Positions 24,381 through 34,280 of a stretch of 64,000 nucleotides of DNA are shown one piece after another. This DNA comes from Actinoplanes lutulentus (GTDB taxonomy: Bacteria; Actinomycetota; Actinomycetes; Mycobacteriales; Micromonosporaceae). The notes below the pieces were generated by a model. It was not told the origin of the DNA. It did no database searches and saw only the letters and a list, made by a program, of their open reading frames with translations. The translations under genes were made by a program, and so were the position numbers. The DNA lies in contig NZ_QLMJ01000018.1 of NCBI RefSeq assembly GCF_003259845.1, positions 186,001-250,000 on the forward strand, in the 5' to 3' direction. How positions within the stretch are numbered: position 1 is the stretch's first letter; every line of letters starts with the position of its first letter.

Positions 24381-24452
24381 GCGGTTGCCAGCCGGGGTAG
24401 AGGATCGCTCAAGATCTGTGGCGGGGCCGTGTGTGCTGGGTGGTGGGGTCTT

Positions 24453-24458
24453 TAGTGT
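24453..24458 (+). promoter_or_regulatory. -10 box TAGTGT, leaderless pirin gene
   Basis: TAGTGT lies 6 bases before the ATG at 24465; the intervening bases (tgggga) could also serve as a weak ribosome site. Confidence 0.35.
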
Positions 24459-24464
24459 TGGGGA

Positions 24465-25391
24465 ATGGGCACCGAATATGCGGTCGGCAGTGTGTTGTTG
24501 GCTGGGCATGATGTGCCGCTCGGGCGGTATACGACCGTGCGGCGGCTGCTGCCTCACCGGGAACGCCGGATGATCGGGGCCTGGTGCTTTGTCGATCATT
24601 TCGGGCCTGATGATGTCCGGGGGCGGCCGGGGATGCAGGTGCCGCCTCATCCGCATACCGGATTGCAGACCGTCACGTGGCTCGTCGACGGGGTCATCGA
24701 GCATCGTGACAGTCTTGGCAGTCATCAGTTCATCGCGCCGGGGCAGCTCAATCTGATGACGTCCGGGCGGGGTATCGCGCACTCCGAGTACACCCCGCCC
24801 GATCATCCGGACGGGATGCACGGGCTTCAGCTCTGGCTCGCGCTACCCGACTCGGCGCGCAACGGGACGGCGAGCTTCGAACATCACGCCGGGCTGCCGG
24901 GTTACACCGCCGATGGGGTGACCGTCACGGTCGTGATCGGACAGCTCGGTGCGCTGCGGTCGCCGGCCACCGTGTTCACGCCGCTGGCCGGGGCTGAGCT
25001 GCTCTTCGCCGGGGCCTCGGGGATCACGCTGCCCCTGGAGGCCGGCTTCGAGTACGGGATTCTGGTGATGTCCGGGTCGGCGTCCGTCGACGGGACCCCG
25101 CTGGAACCGGGGTCGCTGCTCTACCTCGGCGACGGCCAGGAGACGGTGACCGTCACGAGCGACGGGGAGGCGCGGCTGTTCCTCGTCGGTGGTGAGCCGT
25201 TCGACGAGCCACTCGTCATGTGGTGGAACTTCGTCGGCCGGTCGCACGAGGACATCGTCGAGGCGCGTACCCAATGGATGGCGGGTGAGCGGTTCGGGAC
25301 CGTCGGCGGTTGTGCGGCGGCGCCGCTGCCCGCCCCGGAGCTGCCGACCGTGTGTCTCAAAGCCCGTGACCGGCACGGCCGTACCTTCTGA
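24465..25391 (+). CDS. pirin family cupin protein
   Basis: 308 residues with two cupin halves. The metal-binding site of pirins is intact: PHPHTGLQTVTW (His62, His64) and GIAHSEYT (His106, Glu108). Pirins bind Fe(II); bacterial members include quercetin dioxygenases and metabolic regulators. The C-terminal half ('GILVMSGSASVDGTPLEPGS' and 'LFLVGGEPFDEPLVMWWNFV') matches the family. It appears to start a short rightward run with two small genes of unknown function. Enzymatic versus regulatory role cannot be decided. Confidence 0.92.
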   Translation: MGTEYAVGSVLLAGHDVPLGRYTTVRRLLPHRERRMIGAWCFVDHFGPDDVRGRPGMQVPPHPHTGLQTVTWLVDGVIEHRDSLGSHQFIAPGQLNLMTSGRGIAHSEYTPPDHPDGMHGLQLWLALPDSARNGTASFEHHAGLPGYTADGVTVTVVIGQLGALRSPATVFTPLAGAELLFAGASGITLPLEAGFEYGILVMSGSASVDGTPLEPGSLLYLGDGQETVTVTSDGEARLFLVGGEPFDEPLVMWWNFVGRSHEDIVEARTQWMAGERFGTVGGCAAAPLPAPELPTVCLKARDRHGRTF

Positions 25392-25421
25392 CCCGGGCCC
25401 ACCGTGTGCCATCATCTCCCG

Positions 25422-25994
25422 ATGATCAACGGCGGTCTGCTCGAAGTCCTGGGTGGTGTGCCGGGGTTGTTCCCGCGGGCCGAGCAACGGGTGCCGCCGA
25501 TCGTCACCTGGGACGACGGGCCCTGTGGCAGCACCGCCGCGGCCGCGCTGGCCGCCGCCGGCTGGCGGGTGACCGAGCCGTTCTGGGGCGGCGCCCTGGT
25601 CGACCTGCGGCACCAAGAACGCGGCACCCCGGCCGGCCTGCCGCACCAGCAACGCAGCGCCCTGGTCAACCTGCCGGACTACGAGCCGTGTGTGTTCCAG
25701 CGGGTGCTGCGCCCCGAAACTGCCGCTCTGCTCTATCTGCACGCCGGGGAGTACGACTCCCCCGCCGGTGACGCCCGGGTCGCGCGGCGGGTGTTCGGCA
25801 CCGACCTGCCGCCCGGCGGGTATCTGCCGTCCACCGGGCTGGATCGGCTCGCCGTGCATCTGCTCACCGGCGAGGTGGGCGCCGGGTGTGACTTCAGCGG
25901 GGAGAACGTGTTCGCCACGATGGGTGCGGCGGTGCGGTCCACGTTCGGCGGGCGGGCCGGGCTGTTCACCATCGCTCGCGGCGCGGCCATCTGA
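25422..25994 (+). CDS. hypothetical protein
   Basis: 190 residues, soluble, no signal peptide or membrane helix. The ATG at 25422 leaves a 30-base gap after pirin; six additional upstream residues are possible. Conserved-looking stretches are 'VTWDDGPCGSTAAAALAAAG', FWGGALVDLRH, and 'GEVGAGCDFSGENVFATMGA'. I do not recognise a family. The DDGPCGS segment resembles a substrate loop but I would not assign a reaction. It is followed one base later by a DUF6292-like gene, so they may act together. Confidence 0.65.
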   Translation: MINGGLLEVLGGVPGLFPRAEQRVPPIVTWDDGPCGSTAAAALAAAGWRVTEPFWGGALVDLRHQERGTPAGLPHQQRSALVNLPDYEPCVFQRVLRPETAALLYLHAGEYDSPAGDARVARRVFGTDLPPGGYLPSTGLDRLAVHLLTGEVGAGCDFSGENVFATMGAAVRSTFGGRAGLFTIARGAAI

Positions 25995-25995
25995 C

Positions 25996-26319
25996 ATGAC
26001 CGGCGGGCACTACGGATACATCCAGGCCGTCGCGGAGGCGTTGGAGGAGGCCGGGATTCCGGTGGCTGACTTCCGGGCTGATGACCGGGTGCCGCGGGAC
26101 GGCTGGATCGCGTTCGACCTGGTCCGGCAGGTCGCGCTGCACGGGCGGCTCGTCTGGGACTGCGAACAGGCGGGCGTCGCGTGGGCCGAGGACCAGGGCT
26201 GGGTGCTCGTGACGGTGGGCTTCGCGCGTACCCAAGAAGGGCTGGACGTGGCGTCTGAGGCCGCGCCGCGGGAGGTTGTCCGCGCTGTGGCGCGGAAAGC
26301 GGGAATCGGGGATTTCTGA
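25996..26319 (+). CDS. DUF6292-like small protein
   Basis: 107 residues. 'HYGYIQAVAEALEEAGIPVA' followed by RVPRDGWIAFDL and LVWDCEQAGVAWAEDQGW resembles the actinobacterial DUF6292 domain: an N-terminal helix then strands carrying a W-D-x-E motif. Function unknown. Its ATG comes one base after the preceding stop, so the two are cotranscribed. A GC hairpin follows at 26325-26353. Confidence 0.55.
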   Translation: MTGGHYGYIQAVAEALEEAGIPVADFRADDRVPRDGWIAFDLVRQVALHGRLVWDCEQAGVAWAEDQGWVLVTVGFARTQEGLDVASEAAPREVVRAVARKAGIGDF

Positions 26320-26324
26320 AGGGA

Positions 26325-26353
26325 ACGGCGGCGGGTTGGGGTCCCGCCGCCGT
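26325..26353 (+). terminator. hairpin terminator after DUF6292-like gene
   Basis: ACGGCGGCGGG (26325-26335) pairs perfectly with CCCGCCGCCGT (26343-26353), six bases after the stop. No T-run. Confidence 0.6.
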
Positions 26354-26978
26354 CCCTCGTCCCGGCATCGCGCCGTACTCCGCCCACCCGCGGGGAATCT
26401 CTGGGGGGCATCAAAACCCCGCGGGTCGTCTCGGGCGCTCGGCGGCCGCTTGACTGGGGGGCGGCGGCCACCGGCCGGGGAGTACCTGGCGCCCGTCCCG
26501 GGGCGCCTCAACAACCGTGCCAGGACGACCCCCCTTGATCCGTGCGAAACGTGAGTGTCTTTCGACACGCCCGGGATTCACCTGATCAGGGTCGCCCGCA
26601 AGTCCTTAGGTCTCCTGAAGGGACCCTTAAAACGCGCTTAACTCGTAACCTGCCCCGTGACCTGGAGTCAGTGATCATCGTTGATGGTGTGTACCGGATT
26701 CGCGACGGGCTCGGCGGCACCGGATCTACGGCGTTATCACTGCTGAGGAGTTTGAACCGAGAGCGCCCGGCAGACGTATACCCCGATGATCGACGACTCT
26801 CGGCGGGCTGCGGCGCGGGGAAGGTCGGTCCCCGTGGGTCTCCCACGGGTTCCATGGCAGAGGTCCGCAGCGCGGTAGCGCACTACGCAAATCCATGATT
26901 ACCCTTCCACATCCACCACGTGGCAGGCATCAATCCGGGGCGCGAGGGGCGGGCACCGGTGTGCGGAGGTGGGACAGC
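26354..26978. other. long leader/intergenic region upstream of TPR protein
   Basis: About 625 bases. Visible items are a hairpin CCCGTGGG (26831-26838)/CCCACGGG (26842-26849), a relatively A/T-rich stretch (26600-26650, gacccttaaaacgcgcttaa) that could hold a promoter, and the ribosome site GGAGG at 26965-26969. A 118-residue frame (26542-26898) lacks coding character. I see no riboswitch I can name. Confidence 0.5.
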
Positions 26979-27050
26979 GTGAGGACGGTGGCGCGAATGC
27001 GGCGTGGGGGCAGAGGGACAACCCCGGGCCTGTTCGGGGCCTCCTCATGA
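26979..27050 (+). CDS. 23-residue leader ORF coupled to TPR protein
   Basis: A GTG at 26979 is preceded by GGAGG at 9 bases, the best ribosome site in the region. It opens a short frame (VRTVARMRRGGRGTTPGLFG then ASS) whose TGA (27048-27050) overlaps the ATG of the large gene by three bases (ATGA). The large gene has no ribosome site of its own, so ribosomes probably arrive by finishing this leader. The peptide is strongly basic. It may be only a translational coupler. Confidence 0.5.
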   Translation: MRTVARMRRGGRGTTPGLFGASS

Positions 27051-30000
27051 GCTACGAAGACGACGAATACTGGGCTGACGAGTACGACGAGTACTCGCTC
27101 ATGCCGCAGTCAGCGGTCAAGCAGGAGAAGCACTACGCCCGGCGTACCGCGCCCGACCCGGTGATTCCGACCCGGCGTTCGCGCGGTGACGAGACGCCTC
27201 AGGCACGGAGCAGCGCGTTCGACGACCAGCGGCCCAGCTGGCTGAACGACCCGGATTTCGTGCCGATCGACACCTCGAAGCCGAATCTCGCGGGTCATGA
27301 GTTCGACGATGTCGACTTCAACCGGCCTGAGCTCGGTGTCGATTTCGACAAACCCGACTTCCCGATCCAGGATCCGGATGCGCGCCCGGAGTTCCGGCGC
27401 AGCGCTCCGGCTGGTCAGGATCGGTATGCCGCGCGGCAGGTTGGTCGTGAGGACGAGGTTCCGGTTATGCGCCGGGACGAGGTTCCGGTTATGCGTCGCT
27501 CTGTCCGGCAGGAGGAGCCGGTCGGGCATTCCGTGCGGCAGGAGGAGCCGGTCGGGCGTGAGGTTCCAGGGCGTGAGGTTCCAGGGCGTGAGGCTCCTGG
27601 GCGTCGGCCCCGCCGGGACGAGCGCTGGGATAACGACGATCGCCGTGTCCCGCCGGACGGCCGCACGATCGAGCTGCGCTCCGACGAATACTGGGAGGAC
27701 GACCGCCGCCGCAACGCCGACGATCGCGTCATCGATCTCGACGCGGCGCGACGCAGGGCCGTCGATCCCGAGCGCCGCGACGCGCGTCGCGCTCCTGCGT
27801 TCCAGGACGAGCCCGATGGGTACGCCCGGCGCGGTGGCCGTCACGAGGACGACGACCGTTTCGAGAGTCGTGGCCGTGCCTGGGAGGACGACGACTTCGG
27901 TCCGATCCGTCCGGCCGGTGGGCGGCGCCCGCGGCGGGACGAGGTTCCCGGCCCGATCCGGCGCGACGACCTGTCGGTGGCCGGGCGGGCTTCGGTCCCG
28001 GATCCGTACGAGACATATCGCCCGGAGACGGACCGGCGCGGCGTGGCCGCGTCCTACGACCGGCGCGAAGGAGTGGTTCCGGCCGAGGGCCGCGTTCCCG
28101 TCGAGGGCCGCGTTCCCGTCGAGGGCCGGGTGTCTGAAGGCCGTGTTCCTGTAGAGGGGCGCGTTCCCGTTGAGGGCCGGGTGCCTGTTGAAGGGCGTGC
28201 CTCTGTTGACGGGCGTGCCGCTGCTGACGGGCGGGTGCCGGTTGACGGGGCCGCGGTGGACGGGGGTCGTGGGGATCTCCTCGACGGGCCGACTATCGGG
28301 GTTCGGCGGCGTGGGGACGTTCCGGAGGCCGGGATTGCTGCCGGTGCGGCCGGTGGTTCGCGGCCGGAGCAGGCCGACGCCGGGCTCGGGCGAGATGCTG
28401 ACGCTGGGCGTGGGCGGGATGCTGACGCTGGGCGTGGGCGGGATGAGGAGCTCACCCGGCAGCTGGATGGCGAGCGGGATTCGCGCGGATCGGAACAGGT
28501 CCGGCCGGCCGCTGACGCCGGCGAGACGGCTGACGCCGCGGCGGGTGTCAAGGACAGCGGGGACGGTGACGGGCCGCGGGTTGTTCGGCGGGCTGAGGCG
28601 CCCGTGCCCCCGAAGGTTCTCGGGCGGACCACCCCGCCGCAGGCTCCCCGTGTGATCAAGGCGGACCCGCCGGTGGCGCCGCGGGTTCTGGCCGCGCCGG
28701 CGCCGGTACCGCCGGCCCGGGTCATCGGCCCGAACAGCACGCCTGCCGAGAGCATCCGCCCGGCTGCGGCGGCGGACCCGGGTCCGGCTCCGGCCGTCCC
28801 GGTGCGGCCGGTTTCGCCCGCTTCTCCGGTTTCGCACGCTTCTGCGGTTTCACCTGCTTCGCCTGCTTCTCCCGTTACTTCTGCTTCTTCTGGTGGGCAG
28901 CCGGTGGCCGCGGCTTACGAGCGGCCCGTTTCTCCGTCGGGATCGGTGGCTCCGTTGTCGCCGGGTTCGCCGATGGGGCCGGTTGCGCGGGCCGGGTCGG
29001 CTGCTCCGGCGGCACCGTCCGCTGCCGGGCGGCCGACCGTTCCGGCGCCGTACCCGGGTGCGGATGTGGACGTGCCGCAGCAGCGTTCGCGACGGTCGCC
29101 GCGGACCGCGCACGTGGTTCTCTCCGATGGGAACGGGCCTTGGTCGATAGTTCCGGACGAGGCGCATCAGCTGCCGAACGGTTCGCGTCCGGTCTCCCCC
29201 GCGAGCTGGGGACGTCCGCAGGACGCACCCGCCGCGATGCCCGCTCCCACCACGATGCCTGCGCCTGCCGCGCCTACCGCGACGCCCGCGCCTACCGCGA
29301 CGCCCGCGCCTACCGCGATGCCTGCGGCGGCCAGCGCGTGGCCGCCGCCGGTTCGTCCGCAGCCCGAGACCACCGCCGCGTCAACTCCGGCACGCCCTGA
29401 GGTGCGGCCGGCTCCGGGTGTCATCGGGCAACCGGGACCTGGCGTGCCCGGGCAGCCGGGTGGGGTCGTAGCGCCGGCCGCAGCCGCCTGGCCTCCGGTC
29501 GTGCGGCAGCCTGAGGCCGGTCAGCCTCATCAGCCGGCTGGCCAGGGTCAACCGGCTCCGGCTGCGGGGCATCCGCAGCTTGTCGGGCGGCAGGCGCCTG
29601 CGGGGCGGCATACGCCTGCTGTCGCGCAGCCGGTTCCGCCGGGTTGGAAGCCGCCGGTTGCTCCGGCGGGGAGTGTTCCGGCTCAGGAGCCGGTCGAGAA
29701 CGTTCCGGCGCAGGAAACGGCCAGGAACGTTCCGGCTCAAGAGCCGGTCAGGAACATTCCGGTCCAGAGCTCGGGTGCGGATGTTCCGGCTCAGGAAGCG
29801 GCGCCTCAGGGTTCGGATGCTCCGGTGGCGGCTTCGCACGGTGTGGCGGCTCATGCTGCTCCGGCTGAGGTCTCGGCGTGGGATTTGGCCGGTAGTGTGC
29901 CGGTTCGGGGTGGTTCGGCTTGGGGCTTCGCTGCTCATGGGCAAGCCGGGCCGGATGGGGCTGGGCAGCCGGCTGATGTGGTGCCCGGCTCGGGAAGCGG

Positions 30001-31333
30001 GAGCATCGCGGCTCAGAGTGGCGCCTGGACGGACGAGCGGCCGGCCAGGGATACGACCGGCGGTATCCCGCAGCAGAGCACCGGCACTCCGCAGCAGAGC
30101 GCTGGGATTCCGCAGCAGAGTACTGGGGCGGAACGGCCTGTGGAGGCGTGGCCTGTTGTCGGGCGGCCGCTGGTGCCGCCGCCGGTTGCGCCGGCGGTGG
30201 AGGATTCGGGGGCGGACGAGGCCACTGTTTCGCTGAGTAAGCGGCGGATCGCGGTTCCAATTCAGCCTGGGGTTCGGGACAAGCGGCATGCTCGGCCTGA
30301 GGACACCACTACGGACGGTGCGGCGGCTCGCGGTGAGCGGCCCGAGGACGGCCCCGTCGATGCGGGGATTGCGATGCCTGACCGGAGCGGTGCGGGCGGA
30401 AACCCGGACGATGACGGTTCGGGTGCGTCGGGCGTACCGGAGAAGGGTGATGAGGGGCGTCCTGCGGATCCGGATGCGCCTTACATGGATGCGGAAGGGA
30501 CCTGGCACAACCTGAAGCCGATCGCGGTGCTGGAGGTCAGTGGGCCGGACCAGGAACCGCGGTCGTATACCGACACGGCATTCGGTGGTGGGTGGTTCGT
30601 TGCCAAGACCACGGACGAGGCGGATGAGGCCGAGGGGAAGGAGCCGGAGCCTGAGCTGGCGGCTCACCTTCCGCTGACCGCCGCTGATCTGTCGGCGATC
30701 CGGTGGCGGCTCGACGGGGCCTCGCTGCGGGAGGTCGTCGATGACCGGGACGCGCTGCGGGCGCTGGGTGAGCGGCTGGACGGGCCGCTCGCTGACGAGG
30801 CTGACAACATCGTCAAGGCGGGGTTGCTCAGTGTCCGGGCCGAGGTCTACCGGCTGCTCGGTGAGCTGGGGATGGCCGCGGCGGCGAGCCGGCTGGCGCT
30901 GGCGCACGCGGAGTCGGCGAAGGACCTGCAGTCGATCGTGATCGCGCAGGCCGAGCTGGCGCACGTGTTGCGGCTGCGCGGCGATTTCATGGAGGCGGAC
31001 CGGCTGTTCCAGCGGGCTGTCGACGCGGACGTGCCGGCGGCGGTACGCAGCGTCGTGCACGAGAACGCCGGGCGGTGCTGCTTCGACCAGGGGCGGCAGA
31101 TGGAGGCGCTGGACCACTTCGCGCGGGCGGTACGCCTCGGCGCGCCCGAGGACACCGACCTGGTGGAGCGGATCGGGGTGTGCCTCGAGTCGGTCTACAT
31201 CCACGTGCTGCGCGACGGGTGGGGACCCTTCCCGCGCAACGGCGCCGAGATCGAGAGCGTGCTGAAGAAGAGCGCCGGCCCGGATGCGTTCAACGAGACG
31301 ACCGCCGAGCAGGCGACCGTCACGCCACGGTGA
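27047..31333 (+). CDS. large disordered protein with C-terminal TPR domain
   Basis: 1428 residues from the ATG at 27047. An acidic tyrosine-rich start (SYEDDEYWADEYDEYS) leads into about 1150 residues of low-complexity sequence: Arg/Asp-rich to about 330, then tandem EGRVPV repeats (near 345-400), DADAGRGR repeats, Ala/Pro-rich tracts, PAPTATPAPTAT repeats and repeated 'VPAQEPV/IPQQSTG' units. From about 1160 a folded region starts (TWHNLKPIAVLEVSG), with helical TPR-like repeats at about 1260-1400 ('LGMAAAASRLALAHAESA', 'DRLFQRAVDADV', 'ALDHFARAVRLG'). No signal or membrane helix. It looks like a scaffold. The last 14 bases overlap the convergent GGDEF gene. An alternative GTG at 26969 is less likely. 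Family unknown. Confidence 0.75.
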   Translation: MSYEDDEYWADEYDEYSLMPQSAVKQEKHYARRTAPDPVIPTRRSRGDETPQARSSAFDDQRPSWLNDPDFVPIDTSKPNLAGHEFDDVDFNRPELGVDFDKPDFPIQDPDARPEFRRSAPAGQDRYAARQVGREDEVPVMRRDEVPVMRRSVRQEEPVGHSVRQEEPVGREVPGREVPGREAPGRRPRRDERWDNDDRRVPPDGRTIELRSDEYWEDDRRRNADDRVIDLDAARRRAVDPERRDARRAPAFQDEPDGYARRGGRHEDDDRFESRGRAWEDDDFGPIRPAGGRRPRRDEVPGPIRRDDLSVAGRASVPDPYETYRPETDRRGVAASYDRREGVVPAEGRVPVEGRVPVEGRVSEGRVPVEGRVPVEGRVPVEGRASVDGRAAADGRVPVDGAAVDGGRGDLLDGPTIGVRRRGDVPEAGIAAGAAGGSRPEQADAGLGRDADAGRGRDADAGRGRDEELTRQLDGERDSRGSEQVRPAADAGETADAAAGVKDSGDGDGPRVVRRAEAPVPPKVLGRTTPPQAPRVIKADPPVAPRVLAAPAPVPPARVIGPNSTPAESIRPAAAADPGPAPAVPVRPVSPASPVSHASAVSPASPASPVTSASSGGQPVAAAYERPVSPSGSVAPLSPGSPMGPVARAGSAAPAAPSAAGRPTVPAPYPGADVDVPQQRSRRSPRTAHVVLSDGNGPWSIVPDEAHQLPNGSRPVSPASWGRPQDAPAAMPAPTTMPAPAAPTATPAPTATPAPTAMPAAASAWPPPVRPQPETTAASTPARPEVRPAPGVIGQPGPGVPGQPGGVVAPAAAAWPPVVRQPEAGQPHQPAGQGQPAPAAGHPQLVGRQAPAGRHTPAVAQPVPPGWKPPVAPAGSVPAQEPVENVPAQETARNVPAQEPVRNIPVQSSGADVPAQEAAPQGSDAPVAASHGVAAHAAPAEVSAWDLAGSVPVRGGSAWGFAAHGQAGPDGAGQPADVVPGSGSGSIAAQSGAWTDERPARDTTGGIPQQSTGTPQQSAGIPQQSTGAERPVEAWPVVGRPLVPPPVAPAVEDSGADEATVSLSKRRIAVPIQPGVRDKRHARPEDTTTDGAAARGERPEDGPVDAGIAMPDRSGAGGNPDDDGSGASGVPEKGDEGRPADPDAPYMDAEGTWHNLKPIAVLEVSGPDQEPRSYTDTAFGGGWFVAKTTDEADEAEGKEPEPELAAHLPLTAADLSAIRWRLDGASLREVVDDRDALRALGERLDGPLADEADNIVKAGLLSVRAEVYRLLGELGMAAAASRLALAHAESAKDLQSIVIAQAELAHVLRLRGDFMEADRLFQRAVDADVPAAVRSVVHENAGRCCFDQGRQMEALDHFARAVRLGAPEDTDLVERIGVCLESVYIHVLRDGWGPFPRNGAEIESVLKKSAGPDAFNETTAEQATVTPR

Positions 31334-32405
31334 ACGGGTCCGGTTCCGGAACCTGATCGACGTTGTGCCGTGGCGGCCGGCCCTGTGCCAGGGCGCTGCG
31401 GCCGCGGCCACCGGCTTTCGCCTGGTAGAGGGCGGTGTCGGCGACGCGCTGGAGTTCCTCGGCCGATCCGGCGTGGTCGGGCAGGACGGCTACGCCGATG
31501 CTGAGTTGCGGCGGCCCACCGGGCAGGTCGGTGGTGGTGCCGAGCGTGGTGCGGGCCTTTTCGGCGTACGCGAGAGCCTCACCCGGGCCGGCCCGCAGCA
31601 GCACCGCGAACTCGTCGCCTCCGAGGCGGGCCACCATGCTGGTGCCGTCCGGCGCGGCCGAGCGCAGCGCGTCGGCCACGGCACACAGCGCGCGGTCACC
31701 GGTGGCGTGACCCCACGTGTCGTTGATCGTCTTGAAGTGGTCGACGTCGACCATGACGAGCGCGATCGTCCCGCCCAACCGCACGGCCTTCGTCAGGGAC
31801 TCGTCGAAGGCGCGCCGGTTCGCGGCACCGGTCAGCGAGTCCGAGGTCGCCTGGGCTTCCAGGACCTCCCGCAGCCGGTCGTTGCGCTCGCGCAGGTTGG
31901 TGACGACGAACGCGGTCATCGCCATCGCCACGGTGAGCGCGATCCAGTCGCTCATGGCCCGGGACGTGTCGGTGAACGAGTACGCCACCAGGGCGTGACC
32001 ACCGGAGATGGTGACCACGGTCGCGGCGATCACCCAGCGGCTCAGGAACGACGCAGCGAACAGCAGGGGCCAGAGGTAGAAGAGTTGCGCGCCGACAGTG
32101 GTGTCCTCGGTCGCGTAGTTCAGCCCGGTCACCGCGAGGGCGGACAGCACCGGCAGGGAGACCCAGAACGCGCGGGGCATCACCCGGGGCCGGCGCAGGC
32201 AGATCAGGCCGATGATCAGGAACGCGACGGCGGTGACGGTGACCGCGATCAGCTCGGGAAGGGGATCGCCGAGCTTCATCAGCACGCCGGTGATGATGTT
32301 GTACGGGCTGGCAGCCAGCATCAGGTAGGCGACGGCACGGGCGGCGCCGTGCTGATCGCGTATCTGAAACGGCAAGTGGGGCTCCTCCTGGTTCGCTTGT
32401 TTCAT
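31320..32405 (-). CDS. membrane diguanylate cyclase (GGDEF)
   Basis: 361 residues. About six hydrophobic helices (25-185) precede a GGDEF domain: 'DSLTGAANRRAFDESL' , MVDVDHFKTINDTWGH, and VARLGGDEFAVLL with GGDEF at 262-266. The catalytic motif is intact, so it should condense two GTP into c-di-GMP. The RxxD inhibitory site expected five residues before GGDEF is missing, so product inhibition is probably absent. No EAL or named sensor domain is present; the membrane part resembles a 6TM MASE-like module. GAGGAG lies about 8 bases before the start. It converges on the TPR gene. Confidence 0.9.
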   Translation of the reverse strand: MKQANQEEPHLPFQIRDQHGAARAVAYLMLAASPYNIITGVLMKLGDPLPELIAVTVTAVAFLIIGLICLRRPRVMPRAFWVSLPVLSALAVTGLNYATEDTTVGAQLFYLWPLLFAASFLSRWVIAATVVTISGGHALVAYSFTDTSRAMSDWIALTVAMAMTAFVVTNLRERNDRLREVLEAQATSDSLTGAANRRAFDESLTKAVRLGGTIALVMVDVDHFKTINDTWGHATGDRALCAVADALRSAAPDGTSMVARLGGDEFAVLLRAGPGEALAYAEKARTTLGTTTDLPGGPPQLSIGVAVLPDHAGSAEELQRVADTALYQAKAGGRGRSALAQGRPPRHNVDQVPEPDPFTVA

Positions 32406-32433
32406 TCGGCGCGGACGCGGCGGACCTGAGCCG

Positions 32434-33614
32434 TCACTCGGTGCGCAGGGCCACTACCGGGTCCAGGCGGCCGGCCCGCTGGGCCGGGACCACGCCGAAG
32501 ACGATGCCGACGACGGCCGACACCCCGAACGCGAGGGCCATCGACCACCAGGTCAGCGCGGCCGGCACCGGGGAGAGCCGGTCGACCAGGATCGCGGCCG
32601 AGCCGCCCAGCAGCATGCCGAGGATCCCGCCGGTGGTGGTCAGCAGCACCGCTTCGAGCAGGAACTGGGTGCCGATGTCGCGGGGACGGGCGCCGACCGC
32701 CTTGCGCAGGCCGATCTCCTTGGTGCGTTCCCGGACCGACACCAGCATGATGTTGGAGACGCCGACCCCGCCGACCAGCAGGCTGATCCCGGCGATCGCG
32801 GCGAGCACCCCGGTCAGCACGCCGAGGATGTCGCCGAGCACGCCGAGGATCTGCTCCTGGGTGACGGCGGAGAAGTCGGTGTCCGGGTGTTCCTTGGTCA
32901 GCACGTTCAGGATGTTCGCGCTGAGCTCGTCGATCCGGTCCCGGTCCGGGGCGCGGATCGCGAGGCCGTCGATGCGCTCGGTGCCGAGCAGCCGCTGCGC
33001 GGCGGTCACGGGTACGTGCACCTCGCCGTCCCGGTCCACGCCGAGGCTCTGCCCGAGCGGCTCGAACGTGCCGATCACCCGGAACCGGACACCGCCGATG
33101 GTGATCTGCCGCCCGATCGGGTCCCGCTCGCCGAACAGGCTCTTCGCGGTGCCGGCGCCGAGTACCGCCACCCGTCGGCCGGTGCTCACGTCGGTCCTGG
33201 TCAGGTAGGTGCCCCGGTCGAGCTTGCGGACGAAGACGTCCGGGGTGGTCTCCAGGACGCCCTGCATGCTGGCGAAACCGGTGTTGCGGCCGGCGCGTAC
33301 CGTCTCGCCGGAGCTGATCGTGACGGCGACCCGGCCGCGGTCGCCCACGATGCGGGTGACCGCCTCGACGTCGTCGAGCGTCAGGGGCGAGGACGTGGGC
33401 GCGGCGCCGGCTTCGAGCCTCCCGGGTACGACGATCAGCAGGTTGGAGCCGAGTCCCTCGACCTGCTGCTCGATCTGTTGTTTCGTACCGGTGCCGATGC
33501 CGACCAGCGCCACCACGGCGGCCACGCCGATCACGACGCCGAGCATGGTGAGCAGGCTGCGCAGCCGGTTGGCCCGCAACGCTTCGAGGGCGACCCGCCA
33601 GGCCTCGGCGAGCC

Positions 33615-33618
<4 letters not shown>
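32434..33618 (-). CDS. MacB-like ABC transporter permease
   Basis: 394 residues. One N-terminal helix (about 17-40), a large extracytoplasmic MacB_PCD domain (about 45-240) and three C-terminal helices in an FtsX module ('LLVGGVGVSNIMLVSVRERT', EIGLRKAVGARPRDI). This is the MacB topology without a fused ATPase. It uses the mechanotransmission mode, pushing substrates taken up outside the cell. Its GTG/ATG start overlaps the ATPase stop by 4 bases, and a MacA-like adaptor precedes them, forming a three-gene exporter operon. Confidence 0.92.

Positions 33619-34276
<658 letters not shown>

Positions 34277-34280
<4 letters not shown>

Larger units (their letters stand above)
23820..24464. other. 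gene-free gap holding composite repeat copy A
   Basis: 645 bases. At 23975-24035 is a module (ggtccggctggctgtcagcg, then gaccctgctggt) that recurs at 39863-39898. From about 24085 to 24380 is a composite palindromic element also found inverted at 40.0-40.34 kb. No frame here looks coding; frames on both strands simply translate the palindromes. Confidence 0.65.

Noticed and set aside
24144..24821. 225-residue minus-strand frame opposite pirin
   Set aside because: It is antisense to the well-supported pirin gene and reads the palindromic repeats.
26542..26898. 118-residue frame in the long leader region
   Set aside because: No ribosome site, weak third-position bias and no recognisable domain; treated as non-coding.
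26600..26960. Riboswitch (c-di-AMP or similar) before the large TPR gene
   Set aside because: Only a small hairpin (26831-26849) is clear; I could not find the conserved core of any riboswitch class. An Infernal/Rfam scan would decide.
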